Assembly: GCA_036186865.1 (NCBI GenBank)
Contig: AP025040.1
Span: forward strand, 13,546,111 to 13,610,110
DNA length: 64,000 bases
Direction of reading: 5' to 3'
DNA from: Eustoma russellianum
Taxonomy: Eukaryota; Streptophyta; Magnoliopsida; Gentianales; Gentianaceae
The notes beneath the pieces were generated by a model that saw nothing but the letters and a program-made list of their open reading frames with translations, searched no databases and was not told the origin of the DNA. How positions within the stretch are numbered: the first letter of the stretch is position 1; every line of letters begins with the position of its first letter. This document shows positions 33,146 through 44,725 of this stretch, piece after piece. The translations under genes and the position numbers were made by a program.

Positions 33146-33419
33146 CAAGACTGGGGTTTAATTACAAAATCGTTCCTTCTTTAGACGAAAATTACACAAA
33201 AGGATCTCAGTGTACATAAATTGCATTTCTATATTTTCCACTATTTAGAACAGCGTCCATAAATAATCATACCGCCATTTGGGATAGCGACCAGACTATT
33301 TAGGGATGACTGATGAGATCTCGTTTTTAGAGTTACCGGCCAGGCTTGGTCGAGCCGTTTTCTCAAAAAATAGTAGCCGGACGTGGTCTGGCGTGCATTT
33401 CAACCAACGGCCATATTTA

Positions 33420-33593
33420 GGGATAAGATCTCGGTGAGTCACCGTACGGTACAGGACGCGACACGTGTCAACAGTAGGGTGTGGTGAGGCTGGATGAGGG
33501 TTATCCTCACCCAGCCTCATCACCCCTCCTTTTTGCTACGTGTCGTGCGGTCACGCACGCAGTAAGGGAGGAGCGGTGAAGGAATCTTATCCC
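33420..33593. mobile_element. MITE copy 1 (GGGATAAGATCTC ends)
   Basis: Inverted ends GGGATAAGAT and ATCTTATCCC. Flanks CATATTTA (33412-33419 and 33594-33601) give an 8-bp duplication (9 bp if a shared C is counted). The interior is palindromic (GAGGCTGGATGAGGGTTATC, then CCTCACCCAGCCTC) and has CACGTGTC/ACGTGTCG motifs. Confidence 0.8.
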
Positions 33594-33601
33594 CATATTT
33601 A

Positions 33602-34289
33602 TCCCTCTTTGTATAACAACTGACTTGATTTTGTTTTAAACACACCTTAATGATCTGTCATTCAACTCTTGCTTGTAATTTCACAATAATCTGCTCTTCT
33701 TTCTGTTTTTAATATGCATTACACTACACAAATGGAAGTCGAATTATATTCGACGACAAGAGTAAAGTCTGATCCCATTGTAATAAATACATTGTCAACT
33801 CCTTTATTATAGGCATAGTTGATTTTAATAGCACTTCCAACTATTTAACAATTTGGATTTCTTATGCAATCTCAAAGAAAATTGTTTTTTTATTTTTTAT
33901 CTTTTGAAATTGAAGAAATAAAAATATACTATTTGCAATATACTAGGTACACAAAACGTCTACCATCCATTTTGTTGTGCTACAAGTAAACGTTACCTCG
34001 GCGAAGATGATGACCATAATGATCTTGTCTTTCAATAAGCTGATGTTACCAATGATTTCTCCTCGTCGTTGCCAAGAATTGTTGAATGTCTTTATCATTC
34101 ATCCATCACTTTGGGCTTCTTTGACATCCAAAAAAAAAAACACTTTTAGACATCCATTAACCCCTTTAGTTCTTTTAAGAAACGGTTCGTTGTAAGTTTG
34201 TGTTCAACTGTTCGAAAAAAAATCCAACCCCACAGTCTAAAAGAAATAGAAGTAAGACCATATTGATCTATTTGCAAAAATATATTTTC
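33602..34289. other. Intergenic, faint coding-like trace
   Basis: At 33970-34090 the plus strand has a short coding-like run (RYLGEDDDHNDLVFQ) with a stop. Too little to name. Confidence 0.25.
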
Positions 34290-34294
34290 TCTAT
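34290..34294. repeat. Target-site duplication TCTAT, left, TNT1-like copia
   Basis: TCTAT here and at 39298-39302 are identical. Confidence 0.85.
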
Positions 34295-34695
34295 AATTGT
34301 TTTTTTGTCTTAATTTGTACCACATCGGTTGTGGTAGAGTGAATAGGAGATTTAAGAGTTATAAATGAACCCCTCCTCCTCTTATGTAAATCATCCCAAA
34401 ACTTGTATCTTCTTCTACATATAAATAGAAGCAAGCAATTCAGCAAGTGTTCGGAGATCAAGCTATCTTGGCTGAGCTCTAGTGGCAAAGCTTTCGGGTG
34501 TGTTTCTCTCTTTATCTCTTTTATTGTTCTGTTCTCTTTATTGTTGTTTTACTGCTTTCTTTCCTATTGTAGTATAGTATTCAATATTATTTGTCGGGTA
34601 GTTTTGTTAGTGTTCTGTCCAGTTCATTAGTTCTGAACTGGTGCATTTCACTAGTTGTGTTGTCGTAGTGGGAAAAATACCCGATTTTCCCAACA
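34295..34695 (+). repeat. 5' LTR, TNT1-like copia
   Basis: 401 bp. It starts AATTGTTTTTTTGTC where the 3' LTR has TGTTGTTTTTTTTGTC, and ends TTCCCAACA. A TATA box TATAAATA lies at 34420-34427, and the sequence after it is the transcribed leader. Confidence 0.93.
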
Positions 34696-34697
34696 AG

Positions 34698-34709
34698 TGG
34701 TATCAGAGC
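34698..34709 (+). other. PBS, initiator Met-tRNA type
   Basis: TGGTATCAGAGC, two bases after the LTR. Confidence 0.95.
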
Positions 34710-34774
34710 CGAAGGTTCGCCCTTGGGCTGTCTGAAATTTGTTGTAATATTGAATACTATATATTGAGTCTGTA

Positions 34775-37700
34775 ATGGCAACAAAAGATCAAGAAGCAAA
34801 GGAGGTTATCTCAAATATTCCATCGGGGGTATCGACCTCCTCGTCATCATGGTCGAGGTTCCCGATGTCCGGTTTGAAATTGGCGGTGGAAATATTTGAT
34901 GGTACTGGCCATTTTGGTATGTGGCAAGGAGAGGTCTTGGACTCTCTTTTCTAACAGGGTCTTGATATTGCCATTGAAGGAAAGAAACCAGAAGAGATAG
35001 ATGATAAAGACTGGAGTATCATTAATCGGTTGGCGTGCGGAACTATTAGATCTTGCCTGTCCAGAGAGCAGAAGTATGCCTTCAAGAGTGAAACTTCTGC
35101 ACACAAACTGTGGAAGGCATTGGAGGACAAGTTTCTGAAAAAGAGTGGTCAGAACAAGCTCCTCATGAAGAAAAGACTGTTCCGATTTGATTACCGACCA
35201 GGTACTACTATGAATGAACACATCACTATGTTTAATCAATTAGTAGCAGACTTGCTGAATTTAGATGTGAAATTTGAGGATGAAGATCTGGCTTTGATGT
35301 TGTTATCATCTCTTCCTGATGAATTTGAACATTTGGAAACTACATTACTTCATGGGAAAGAGAATGTGTCGTTAGATGCTGTTTGTTCTGCTTTGTATAG
35401 TCATGAATTGAGAAAGCAGGATAAGATAAAAAACAAATCAACGACATCAGAAGAAGCACTGGTGGCAAGAGGTCGTCAACAAAGCCAGACAAAAGGAAGA
35501 AGAGAAAGGTCTAAATCCAAAGGCCGAGCCGTTGCCAAAGATGAGTGTGCTTTCTATCGTGAGAAAGGGCACTGGAAGAAAGACTGTCCAAAGCTGAAAA
35601 AGAAAGGGAAGACTCCGCAAGATGCAAATGTTGCAGAATGCAAAAGTGATGCGGAATCAGATATCTCTTTGACTGTCTCGCCTTCAGCATCATTACATCC
35701 AGATGAGTGGATATTGGATTCAGGTTGTACCTATCATATGTGTCATATTCGGGAATTTTTCTTTGAATTCCAGGAACTTGTTGGTGGAGTTGTTTACATG
35801 GGTAATGATAATCCATGTAAAACAACCGGGATAGGTTCAATCAAGCTGAGAAATCATGATGGATCCACCAGAATTTTACGGGATGTGCGGTACGTGCCAA
35901 AGTTGAAGAAGAATCTCATCTCTTTGGGGGCCTTAGAATCTAAAGGCCTAGTTGTGACGATGCGAGATGGAGTTCTTAAAGCAACTTCAGGAGCACTGGT
36001 GATGTTGAAAGGTACGAGGAAAAACAATCTGTATTACTACCAAGGTAATACAGTGGTGGGGGCAGTAGCGGCAGCAACTTCTAGCACAAAGAAGGATGCT
36101 GAGGCAACGAAGCTGTGGCATATGAGGTTGGGACATGCTGGAGAAAAGTCCTTGCAAATTCTTGCCAAGCAAGGACTCTTGAAAGGTACTAAGGCTTGCA
36201 AACTTGAATTTTGTGAGCATTGTGTTCTTGGAAAACAACGAAGAGTGAAATTTGGCACTGCGATTCATAATACCAAGGGTATTCTGGATTATGTGCATTC
36301 AGATGTGTGGGGACCTGCCAAGACTCCATCCATTGGAGGTAGGCATTATTTTGTCACCTTTGTTGATGATTTTTCAAGAAGAGTGTGGGTGTATACAATG
36401 AAGAATAAAGATGATGTGCTTGACATTTTCCTTAAGTGGAAAGCACAAGTTGAAAACCAAACAGGAAGGAAGATTAAGGTTCTCCGAACAGACAATGGAG
36501 GAGAATACAAGAATGATCCATTCCTGAAGGTATGCCAAGACTGTGGCATAGTTCGACACTTCACTGTTAGAAAGACACCACAGCAGAATGGCGTGTCAGA
36601 GCATATGAACAAGACACTTGTGGAGAAAGTTCGTTGTATGCTGTCTAATGCTGGGTTAGACAGAAAATTTTGGGCTGAGGCTGTGACGTACGCTCAACAT
36701 ATCGTCAATCGGTTGCCATCATCTGCTATAGATGGCAAAACTCCGTTGGAGGCATGGTCTGGAAAACCTGCAACTGATTATGATTCTTTGCATGTTTTTG
36801 GTTCTATTGCATATTATCATGTGATTGAATCAAAGTTGGATCCACAGGCAAAGAAGGCTCTTTTCATGGGCTTCAATCTTGGAGTGAAGGGATACCGTTT
36901 ATGGTGTCTGGAGGCAAAGAAGACGATTATCAGCAGAGATGTTACCTTTGATGAATCTCCCATGATGAACAAGGTAAATCAAGAAGGAACTGATAGTACT
37001 CCGAAGCAGGTGGAGTTTGAGCAAAGAATGGTGATCCCAGCACGAAGCACCACCAGTGACTCTCCTATGGCAGAAGAAGAGTCAGATGAAGAAGAGGATT
37101 CTACCCAAGAACCTCAACAGCAATCGGCGCCAATTGCAGTTAGAAGGCAAAGACGAGAAATTCAAAAGCCTACTCGTTTTGCTGACATGGTAGCCTATGC
37201 ACTTCCAGTTGTTGATGACATTCCATCCACTTACTCAGAAGCTATTCTAAGTCCAGAAAGGGGAAGCTGGGCAGGTGCAATGGAAGAAGAGATGCAATCT
37301 CTGAAGAAGAACAATACGTGGAAGCTGGCACAACTACCAGAAGATAAGAAGGCAATTGGGTGCAAATGGGTATTTGCAAAGAAAGAAGGATTTCCTCATA
37401 AAGAAGATGTTCGCTACAAGGCAAGGTTGGTGGCTAAAGGCTTTGCTCAGAGGGAGGGAATTGATTACAATGAAGTATTTTCTCCAGTTGTTAAACATTC
37501 CTCCATTAGGATTTTGTTGGCCTTGGTAGCACAGTTGAATTTGGAGCTAGCTCAACTTGATGTGAAAACCGCGTTCCTACACGGTGATTTGGAAGAGGAA
37601 ATCTACATGACTCAGCCAGAAGGATACAAGGTTGCTGGTAAAGAAAATTGGGTTTGTAAACTTAGCAAATCGTTGTACGGACTAAAACAATCTCCGAGAC

Positions 37701-38794
37701 AGTGGTACAAACGATTTGACAAGTTTATGAAGGGTCAGTCGTACAAGAGGAGCAAATACAACCATTGTGTGTATTTGCGCATACTTCAAGATGGTTCCTA
37801 CATCTACTTACTCTTATATGTTAATGACATGCTGATAACAGCAAAGAGCCAAGCAGATATTGACAAGTTGAAGGCTCAGTTAAGTAAAGAGTTTGAGATG
37901 AAGGATTTGGGAGAAGCCAAGAAGATTCTCGGCATGGAAATAAGCAGAGACAGAGAGAGGGGTAAACTTTGGCTGTCACAGAAACAGTATTTGCAGAAGG
38001 TACTACAACGGTTTGGTATGCACGAAGATACAAAACTTTTAAGTACCCCACTTGCTCCTCATTTGAAACTAAGTAGCCGTTTGTCTCCAACTACTGATGA
38101 AGAACGAGAATACATGGCGAAAGTCCCATATGCGAATGCAGTTGGAAGTTTGATGTATGCGATGGTGTGTACGAGACCTGATATTTCACAGTCTGTTAGT
38201 GTTGTTAGTAGATACATGCATGATCCAGGTAAGGGTCATTGGCAAGCTGTGAAATGGATTCTACGGTATCTCCAAAATACCGTAGATGTTGGATTGGTGT
38301 TTGAGCGAGATAAATCACTTGGTCAAGGTGTAATTGGATATTGTGATTCTGATTATGCTGGAGATTTGGATAAGCGACGATCTACAACTGGCTATTTGTT
38401 CACTTTAGCAAAAGCGCCAGTTAGTTGGAAGTCTACCTTACAGTCAACGGTGGCTTTGTCTACAACATAGGCAGAGTATATGGCGATTACAGAGGCTGTG
38501 AAGGAAGCAATTTGGCTTTATGGGTTGCTTAAAGACTTGGGAGTTGGTCAGAAACAACTTAAAGTATATTCTGACAGTCAGAGTGCTATTCATTTAGCAA
38601 AGAATCAAGTCTTTCATGCACGGACGAAGCATATTGATGTTCGCTATCATTTTGTGCGGGAAATTCTCGAAGAAGAGGAGATACTTCTCCAGAAGATTCA
38701 TACTACGGAGAATCCTGCAGATATGTTGACCAAGGTTGTTACAAGGGCCAAGTTTGAACATTGTTTAGACTTGGTTAATATCTTGCGCGTTTGA
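34775..38794 (+). pseudogene. Copia Gag-Pol polyprotein, TNT1-like, with two stops
   Basis: In order: Gag from ATG 34775 (MATKDQEAKEVISNIPSG), zinc knuckle near 35545 (CAFYREKGHWKKDC), protease (WILDSGCTYHM, 35708), integrase with HHCC (HMRLGHAG, CEHCVLG), catalytic SDVWGP and RTDNGGEY and QNGVSEH, RT (KWVFAKKEG, QLDVKTAFLHGD, LYGLKQSPRQW) and RNase H (GYCDSDYAGDLDKRRSTTGY) to the stop at 38792-38794. About 1340 codons, normal for the clade. Defects: TAA at 34952-34954 in gag, TAG at 38468-38470 in RNase H where the family has Glu of AEYMA, the second zinc-knuckle Cys replaced by Tyr, and the catalytic YVDD changed to YVND (AAT at 37823-37825). The copy cannot make active RT. Confidence 0.9.
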
Positions 38795-38895
38795 GTTGAT
38801 ACTTCACAGTGCAACATTTGGAAGTACCACGAAGACTATTTTTTGTTGATAAGTTTGTATATGGTAGGATTTGAAATTAAGCCAAGGTGGAGATT

Positions 38896-39297
38896 TGTTG
38901 TTTTTTTTGTCTTAATTTGTACCACATCGGTTGTGGTAGAGTGAATAGGAGATTTAAGAGTTATAAATGAACCCCTCCTCCTCTTATGTAAATCATCCCA
39001 AAACTTGTATCTTCTTCTACATATAAATAGAAGCAAGCAATTCAGCAAGTGTTCGGAGATCAAGCTATCTTGGCTGAGCTCTAGTGGCAAAGCTTTCGGG
39101 TGTGTTTCTCTCTTTATCTCTTTTATTGTTCTGTTCTCTTTATTGTTGTTTTACTGCTTTCTTTCCTATTGTAGTATAGTATTCAATATTATTTGTCGGG
39201 TAGTTTTGTTAGTGTTCTGTCCAGTTCATTAGTTCTGAACTGGTGCATTTCACTAGTTGTGTTGTCGTAGTGGGAAAAATACCCGATTTTCCCAACA
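38896..39297 (+). repeat. 3' LTR, TNT1-like copia
   Basis: 402 bp, canonical TGTTG...CAACA ends, otherwise the same as the 5' LTR. Confidence 0.95.
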
Positions 39298-39302
39298 TCT
39301 AT

Positions 39303-42300
39303 GACATTTTTCATCAAAGATTCAACCTTTCACAATTTGCCAAAACAAAGATGAAGAATGCTAATGAAATGACAACATATCAGTCTTTTTTGCACTCATT
39401 TTCTTTTTATTTTTTCTTTTAAATTAACCTATCCACCCATAACATAAACTTCCTTTTTTTCTATTTTCTTTATGAGTATCTTCATTTCGAGCAATATCAT
39501 CTTTCATAAAATTATGTCTTAAGATTGTTACAAATTTAGCCTTGGAGGACATGTAAGATGATAAACTAATGATGAAACCAGGAAAACTAAGTTAAAATAC
39601 ATAGAAAATGAAAGAGAACATCAAAGAAGTCATTCTCAAATTTCTATAGATTTCCTTTGTGATCCCCAAAATTATAGAAAAGAATTACAATGGTATATGA
39701 TAACCAAGCATAATAAAATGAAACTACAAGAAGAAAAATAACCGAGATGTAACAAATGTTACTGTCCTTAAAGCGGAATTGTCTCCACCATTGAACAAGG
39801 TAGGCTGCACAACAAATGTCTCCCAATATATAACGGCTTTTCTTTTCCTTTGTTCTACGAGAAGAAGATGTAATTGTCTATTTGAAGCGTTTAATACATG
39901 AGGACGACGGAAAAGACAAGGAAAGAATTATGTAGGTTATTACAAAAGACTCAAAAAGATTTTTCAAGTATCACTTCAAAGTATATCAAAAGTATATGTC
40001 AATTATGCCTTCAAAACCTTTTGATTTTTTGTTTTTATAGACTTAAATTTACAAGAAATAAGTTAATTTGACACTTCACTGCATAATTTAATTTTCAAAG
40101 TTAGTTGTAACCCATAACTCATCACCAAACTCTACACCGAACATTCAATGAATGACTTCACTGAACGTTTGTTGAAGCGCTCGGTCATTGGATAGAAACT
40201 TTAGAATTAGACCGAACTCAAAAACGTCCCTCACAATTCATCATCGAATGTTTGGTATCACTCCTAGAACATTCGGTCACCTCAGAATTCAGAGTAGCGT
40301 TTTACCAATCAAATTCGAGTTTCACTTCATTCTCCAATTAACATTCTTACATGTTTTTATGTAAATCTAGAGCATTTTCTAAAGCACTTTCTCCACTAAC
40401 CTTGATGACAATGTATTACCGTGATCATGATGAGCCTGGTGTATGGCAAATTGCATAAAAGTCCTACGTGAACTACAAATATTTATGTTTTGTCTTCGAT
40501 TCAATGCATTTTGAGAGAAAAAAAAGGGTAAAATATTATAATGCGCCCTAAAAAAAATTTCAGCGCCTAGGCCTAGAACAAATTCACCCAACATCACGCA
40601 AGTTATGTACAATTTATCCAAACTTCAATACTACATAGTTTGTGGATTTGCATCCAGCCCACCTTCCCTGTACCTAATATTTGGGTCCGGCCTTGTTAGC
40701 TGGCAAACAATACTTCTGCCAGTCGCATTCTCGAAATTCCGATAATAGTTGGGGATTCGATCCCCGCTCATGTGAATAGAACAAACCATTTGGCCAGTCT
40801 TCTACCACTTCGTGTGTTGACCGCAGGGACGGAGGATTAGTCTTCTGGCTTTCGGCTGGAAAGATACCTCGGAGCAACCCATTAAAAAAAGAGGAGAAGA
40901 GAAGATCACATAGTTCACTTTTTTTGTGTTTAAACTATGTTTATATATTAATTTATGGTAAACATAACCAATGGAGTTTAGCTTGAAAACCGAAGTTGAG
41001 GGATCCAATACTAAATTTTCTAGTTTCAAATACATCCATATACATACACTTCTTATGTATCCTCTACTTTAATAGTGATATATACATATATATACACACA
41101 CACAAACACACACAAAAACAAAAAAAAATGTTAAACGTACAAATGAAAATTAAGTTAACATCTAAATTAGTTTAAGTCAGGAGTCGAATCAAAGAGAATA
41201 CATGTTGAAATATGCAGAGGAGTTAATAGAGTGGGTGCTGCAAGGCCGATGATTGACCAATTTTAATTAGAAGGTTGCATCAAATCGGCAAATTAGTTGA
41301 ATTTACATTTACAGAATTAGTTTCCTCTAATGAAATAAAGTAGCAGTTTGATTTCCATATAGCCCATGTGTTACTATCATGTAAGTTATTTATAATAGTG
41401 CTTTTGTATAGCTTACTTGTAGTTCCAGACCATATGTTAATTCTCAGCCCAATATTTCTTTTGCGATTAAATAGTCTCTTGCATAAAAAGGGTAGGGTAA
41501 AGTTGCGTACATCAGATCGCGAAACAATTTGGCTCTTCTCTAGACTCTTCGCAAACATAGAAGTCTAGTGCACGGAAAACGCCTTTGTTAATATTTTAAG
41601 TAAGATAAATCATATATCTTTGTACACAAATAATGTTGACAACGAGAGACATCAACAATTGGCGACACCGTTTTTTAACAATTAAGTTGTTAATCATGCT
41701 TTGCCACAAAAAAAAAGTTGTTAATCATGCCACAACTTTTCTTGTTTATTTAAAGGACGAAAGTAAAGGGGTCTTGTTGTCAGATAATGAGAATCAAACT
41801 CTAATTATTATCAAGAAAAAAAATGCACCTGACCACTATTATCAAACTCAGTTATATTTTTAATATCTGTATTATGTTGTTATTATGCAAACCTAGATAA
41901 TATAGGAAGAGCCGGCCCCACCATTACTAAATTAATTATATTTTCTTCGAGCCTTTTCTGAAATTATATGAAAACTTCCGAAAATTCGAAGATTGTAATT
42001 GGTTGGTAAAGTGAAAAACTGGAAGGTCTTGTATTCTTTATATTCTTTTTCATTTCCTCTTCCTCTAAAAGAAGGGTGAAAGTTTTTCTTTTTAAAATGT
42101 ATATCTTAAATCAGAGATTTTATGTAACTTCAGAATACAAAAATAAATGATAATCCAATTAAAAAATGTTACATAAATACCTGCATATAAATCTATGAAT
42201 ATGATAGGTTGAAAATAACTACACATGCTTATTACATGAGTATTATAAAATTTTTCAGGTTAAGCTATAAACTTCTTTGTCACGTGTCGGACGATGGGTA

Positions 42301-42396
42301 ATGGAGTGAAAATGGAGATGGTGAGAAGATCCGGTCCGCCTGTGACTTATATTGGGAGTACCACTCATCAACATTTTGCTTTTCTTTTCCATTTTG
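39303..42396. other. Intergenic, no gene seen
   Basis: AT-rich sequence without recognised coding. It contains an (AC)n/A-rich stretch at 41095-41125. A region at 40640-40890 (GGGGATTCGATCCCCGC, on one strand) has a B-box-like motif, but no A box was found. Confidence 0.4.
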
Positions 42397-42414
42397 TCAG
42401 TCATCAGAATTCTT

Positions 42415-42658
42415 TGATGAGGGAGTGGGTTCTCCCCCACCTGTACCAGAGGCCCCTTAGCCAGGTGGGATGTAAATCGAGGGATGTGCTCCACCGGCAG
42501 CCCTGCAAAGGGAGAGGACACACGAGACTCAGCCAGCCCAGAGGCAACCCTTATAATATTTCAACAAGGATTGTCTCCACACGGACTCGAACTCGGGACG
42601 TCGGGGTTCTAGCCCCAATCACCTTTGCCACTTACCACTGGACTATGCCCCTGGGGGC
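42415..42658 (-). mobile_element. tRNA-derived SINE, family A copy 3
   Basis: 244 bp. The minus strand starts GCCCCCAGGGGCATAGTCCA and has B box GAGTTCGAGTCC. Flanks TCAGTCATCAGAATTCTT (42397-42414 and 42659-42676) are identical 18-bp duplications, so this is a fairly young insertion. Confidence 0.93.
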
Positions 42659-42676
42659 TCAGTCATCAGAATTCTT

Positions 42677-44725
42677 AAACATATCATAGATCCACTAGCA
42701 ACTTATTCTTTAATAACAAATATTGAAAAGTAGATTAACTTATGGGACAAATACATTAGTTAAACTTGGTTTAAGATAATAAAAAATGGACACAATCTTC
42801 ATTGGATTACGCTTTTCAAACAAAGATCTGCAAATGTTCCTTTCTTCAAATCAAAACACATAAAAATATAACATTGTCCATGCCCTGCTCATTTACGCAG
42901 AGAAGTAAAAAACCATAACTAATCACAAGTTAGATAACAATAACAATTATCTCATTACCTTAGAGTCCTCCGCCTATAACGTGATAGGAAGGCATTAGAT
43001 GTACGCAACCAAATCTATGTGTTAGAAACACACAAATGTTGTTTCCAGATGACTCATAATAAAAATTGCGTCAAGCTGTATCGATCAACTGCTACTTGAC
43101 AATATAAGAAGCGCAGCCAATTTAGTGAGTCATTATGCTTTATTCTATTATATTCTAAAGTCAAACAATAGTGTGTCCTTGACTCCATTAGGAATGTAAA
43201 TAAATTAATCACAAGTTAGATGAGGTTTGTTAATCAAACAGTTTATCAGTAAGCATCATTCGATTTTGAAATTAATTTCTCTTGGACTAGCAGAAAGTAG
43301 TTGCATTTAAGATGGTATACATCACCTAGTTGTCTTGGACATTGACTTATAAAAGCATTGTACCATAAAGACATTGAAATGTCGATTTTTTTAATTTTCT
43401 TATTTTATTTTTATATATTTATCTTTAGGCTACCTGCAGTCCACGCCATTCATTTATTTTAGATGGCTGATCAGTATAGAAGGCTGGAAACGCAATATGG
43501 ATGCATTTTTTTTTAGCATATATGTCAAAAAATTTATGATGCAATTCTACATATTTCCAACAACATTGTCTTAAAGGTATATTATTCTTACGAAAAGATT
43601 TTAAATCGAGTGGTTGAATAACATTTTCTTATTTTCAAGACCCATGTTTACTCTTTGACTTTAAAAGAAAACTATTTATTTGCTATGACATGATACAAAG
43701 ATGTCTAATAGTCAATTATATATTCTTTTGTTGTCTCAAGAAACCTCAGAGATAAAACAATACACAGTTTTTTTATTTGTTTTCCGGCTGAGAATGTTTA
43801 TTAATCAAGTGTGTTATATCATAAACAAAGACTACACTTGACAACATAAATTACTAAATAATAGATGGTCATTAACTGCAAGAATAAGATTATTAATATT
43901 TCCAACCAAGTTTTCAGAAAACCCACAATTTGTTTCATGTATCTTCTTGATTAATCAGACCCTTTAAATTTCAGTACATAAACTTACTAAGAGGTTGAAT
44001 CATCACTTTCTAATCAAGATTTAATTGCATGTATAATGAGGTCAGTCATAAAAAGAAAAATAATAATAAATGTCATAAGCATTCATATAAATGATCTTAT
44101 TATGTTATGCGCTTTAGCATCTGTTAAGAAAGGAGGAGGCCGTCAGATAACAGTATTAAATAATACACATATCTTATAAAATGACATCATGTAACGAGTA
44201 GTTTCTCCATTCCATTTTTTATTTTATTTTATGAGCAAACAGAGAAATTTCTTTGTATAAGAATAGTTGCATGTGCAGCTACTAATTTCTGGGTATGGAT
44301 TGATCTTATGACAAGCATGCTACACTGTCCAAATTATATTGAGCATGAAAATGTGCTGGAATATATACAGATCTTCTAATAAAAGAGAATTTAACTAACA
44401 TTAACAAAACAAATGACTAGGGTTCAAATCTTTCGTAGGTCACAGTTCTAAGTCTAGCAATTTTTTATTCAAGATTTGACAGAATGTTAGCTATATTTCA
44501 TAATAATTGATGAGGTTTCAGACTCTTTTAGATTGTTTGATTTTGGTTGTAAAACGAATAATTTGATAGGTTTATCCTACATAAATGAACAACGTTAGAG
44601 GTCCCAGAGTTGCTACTTCCGGAGAAATCTTCAGATGATCAAATTAGTTATGAATGTGCTCATGATTGACGGTTAAGTTTGTGTGAGTTTTAGAGAATAC
44701 ATGTCTCTTTCTCGGAATGTTGTAT
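42677..44725. other. Intergenic, one short repeat fragment
   Basis: AT-rich. 42955-43050 repeats the fragment at 33018-33145 (CGCCTATAACGTGATAGGAA, GATGTACGCAACC, TGTGTTAGAAACACACAAAT). Otherwise nothing is recognised. Confidence 0.4.

Larger units (their letters stand above)
34295..39297 (+). mobile_element. Complete TNT1/Tork-like copia retrotransposon, recent
   Basis: 5003 bp with 5' LTR 34295-34695, PBS 34698-34709, one polyprotein frame 34775-38794 broken by two stop codons, purine tract AAGGTGGAGATT (38884-38895) and 3' LTR 38896-39297. The LTRs look identical except for the first two bases and one T in a T-run, so insertion was recent. Even so the polyprotein carries inactivating changes (see CDS). 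Confidence 0.95.

Noticed and set aside
40640..40890. Possible SINE with GGGATCGAATCCC-like B box
   Set aside because: No A box, tail or target duplication could be found.
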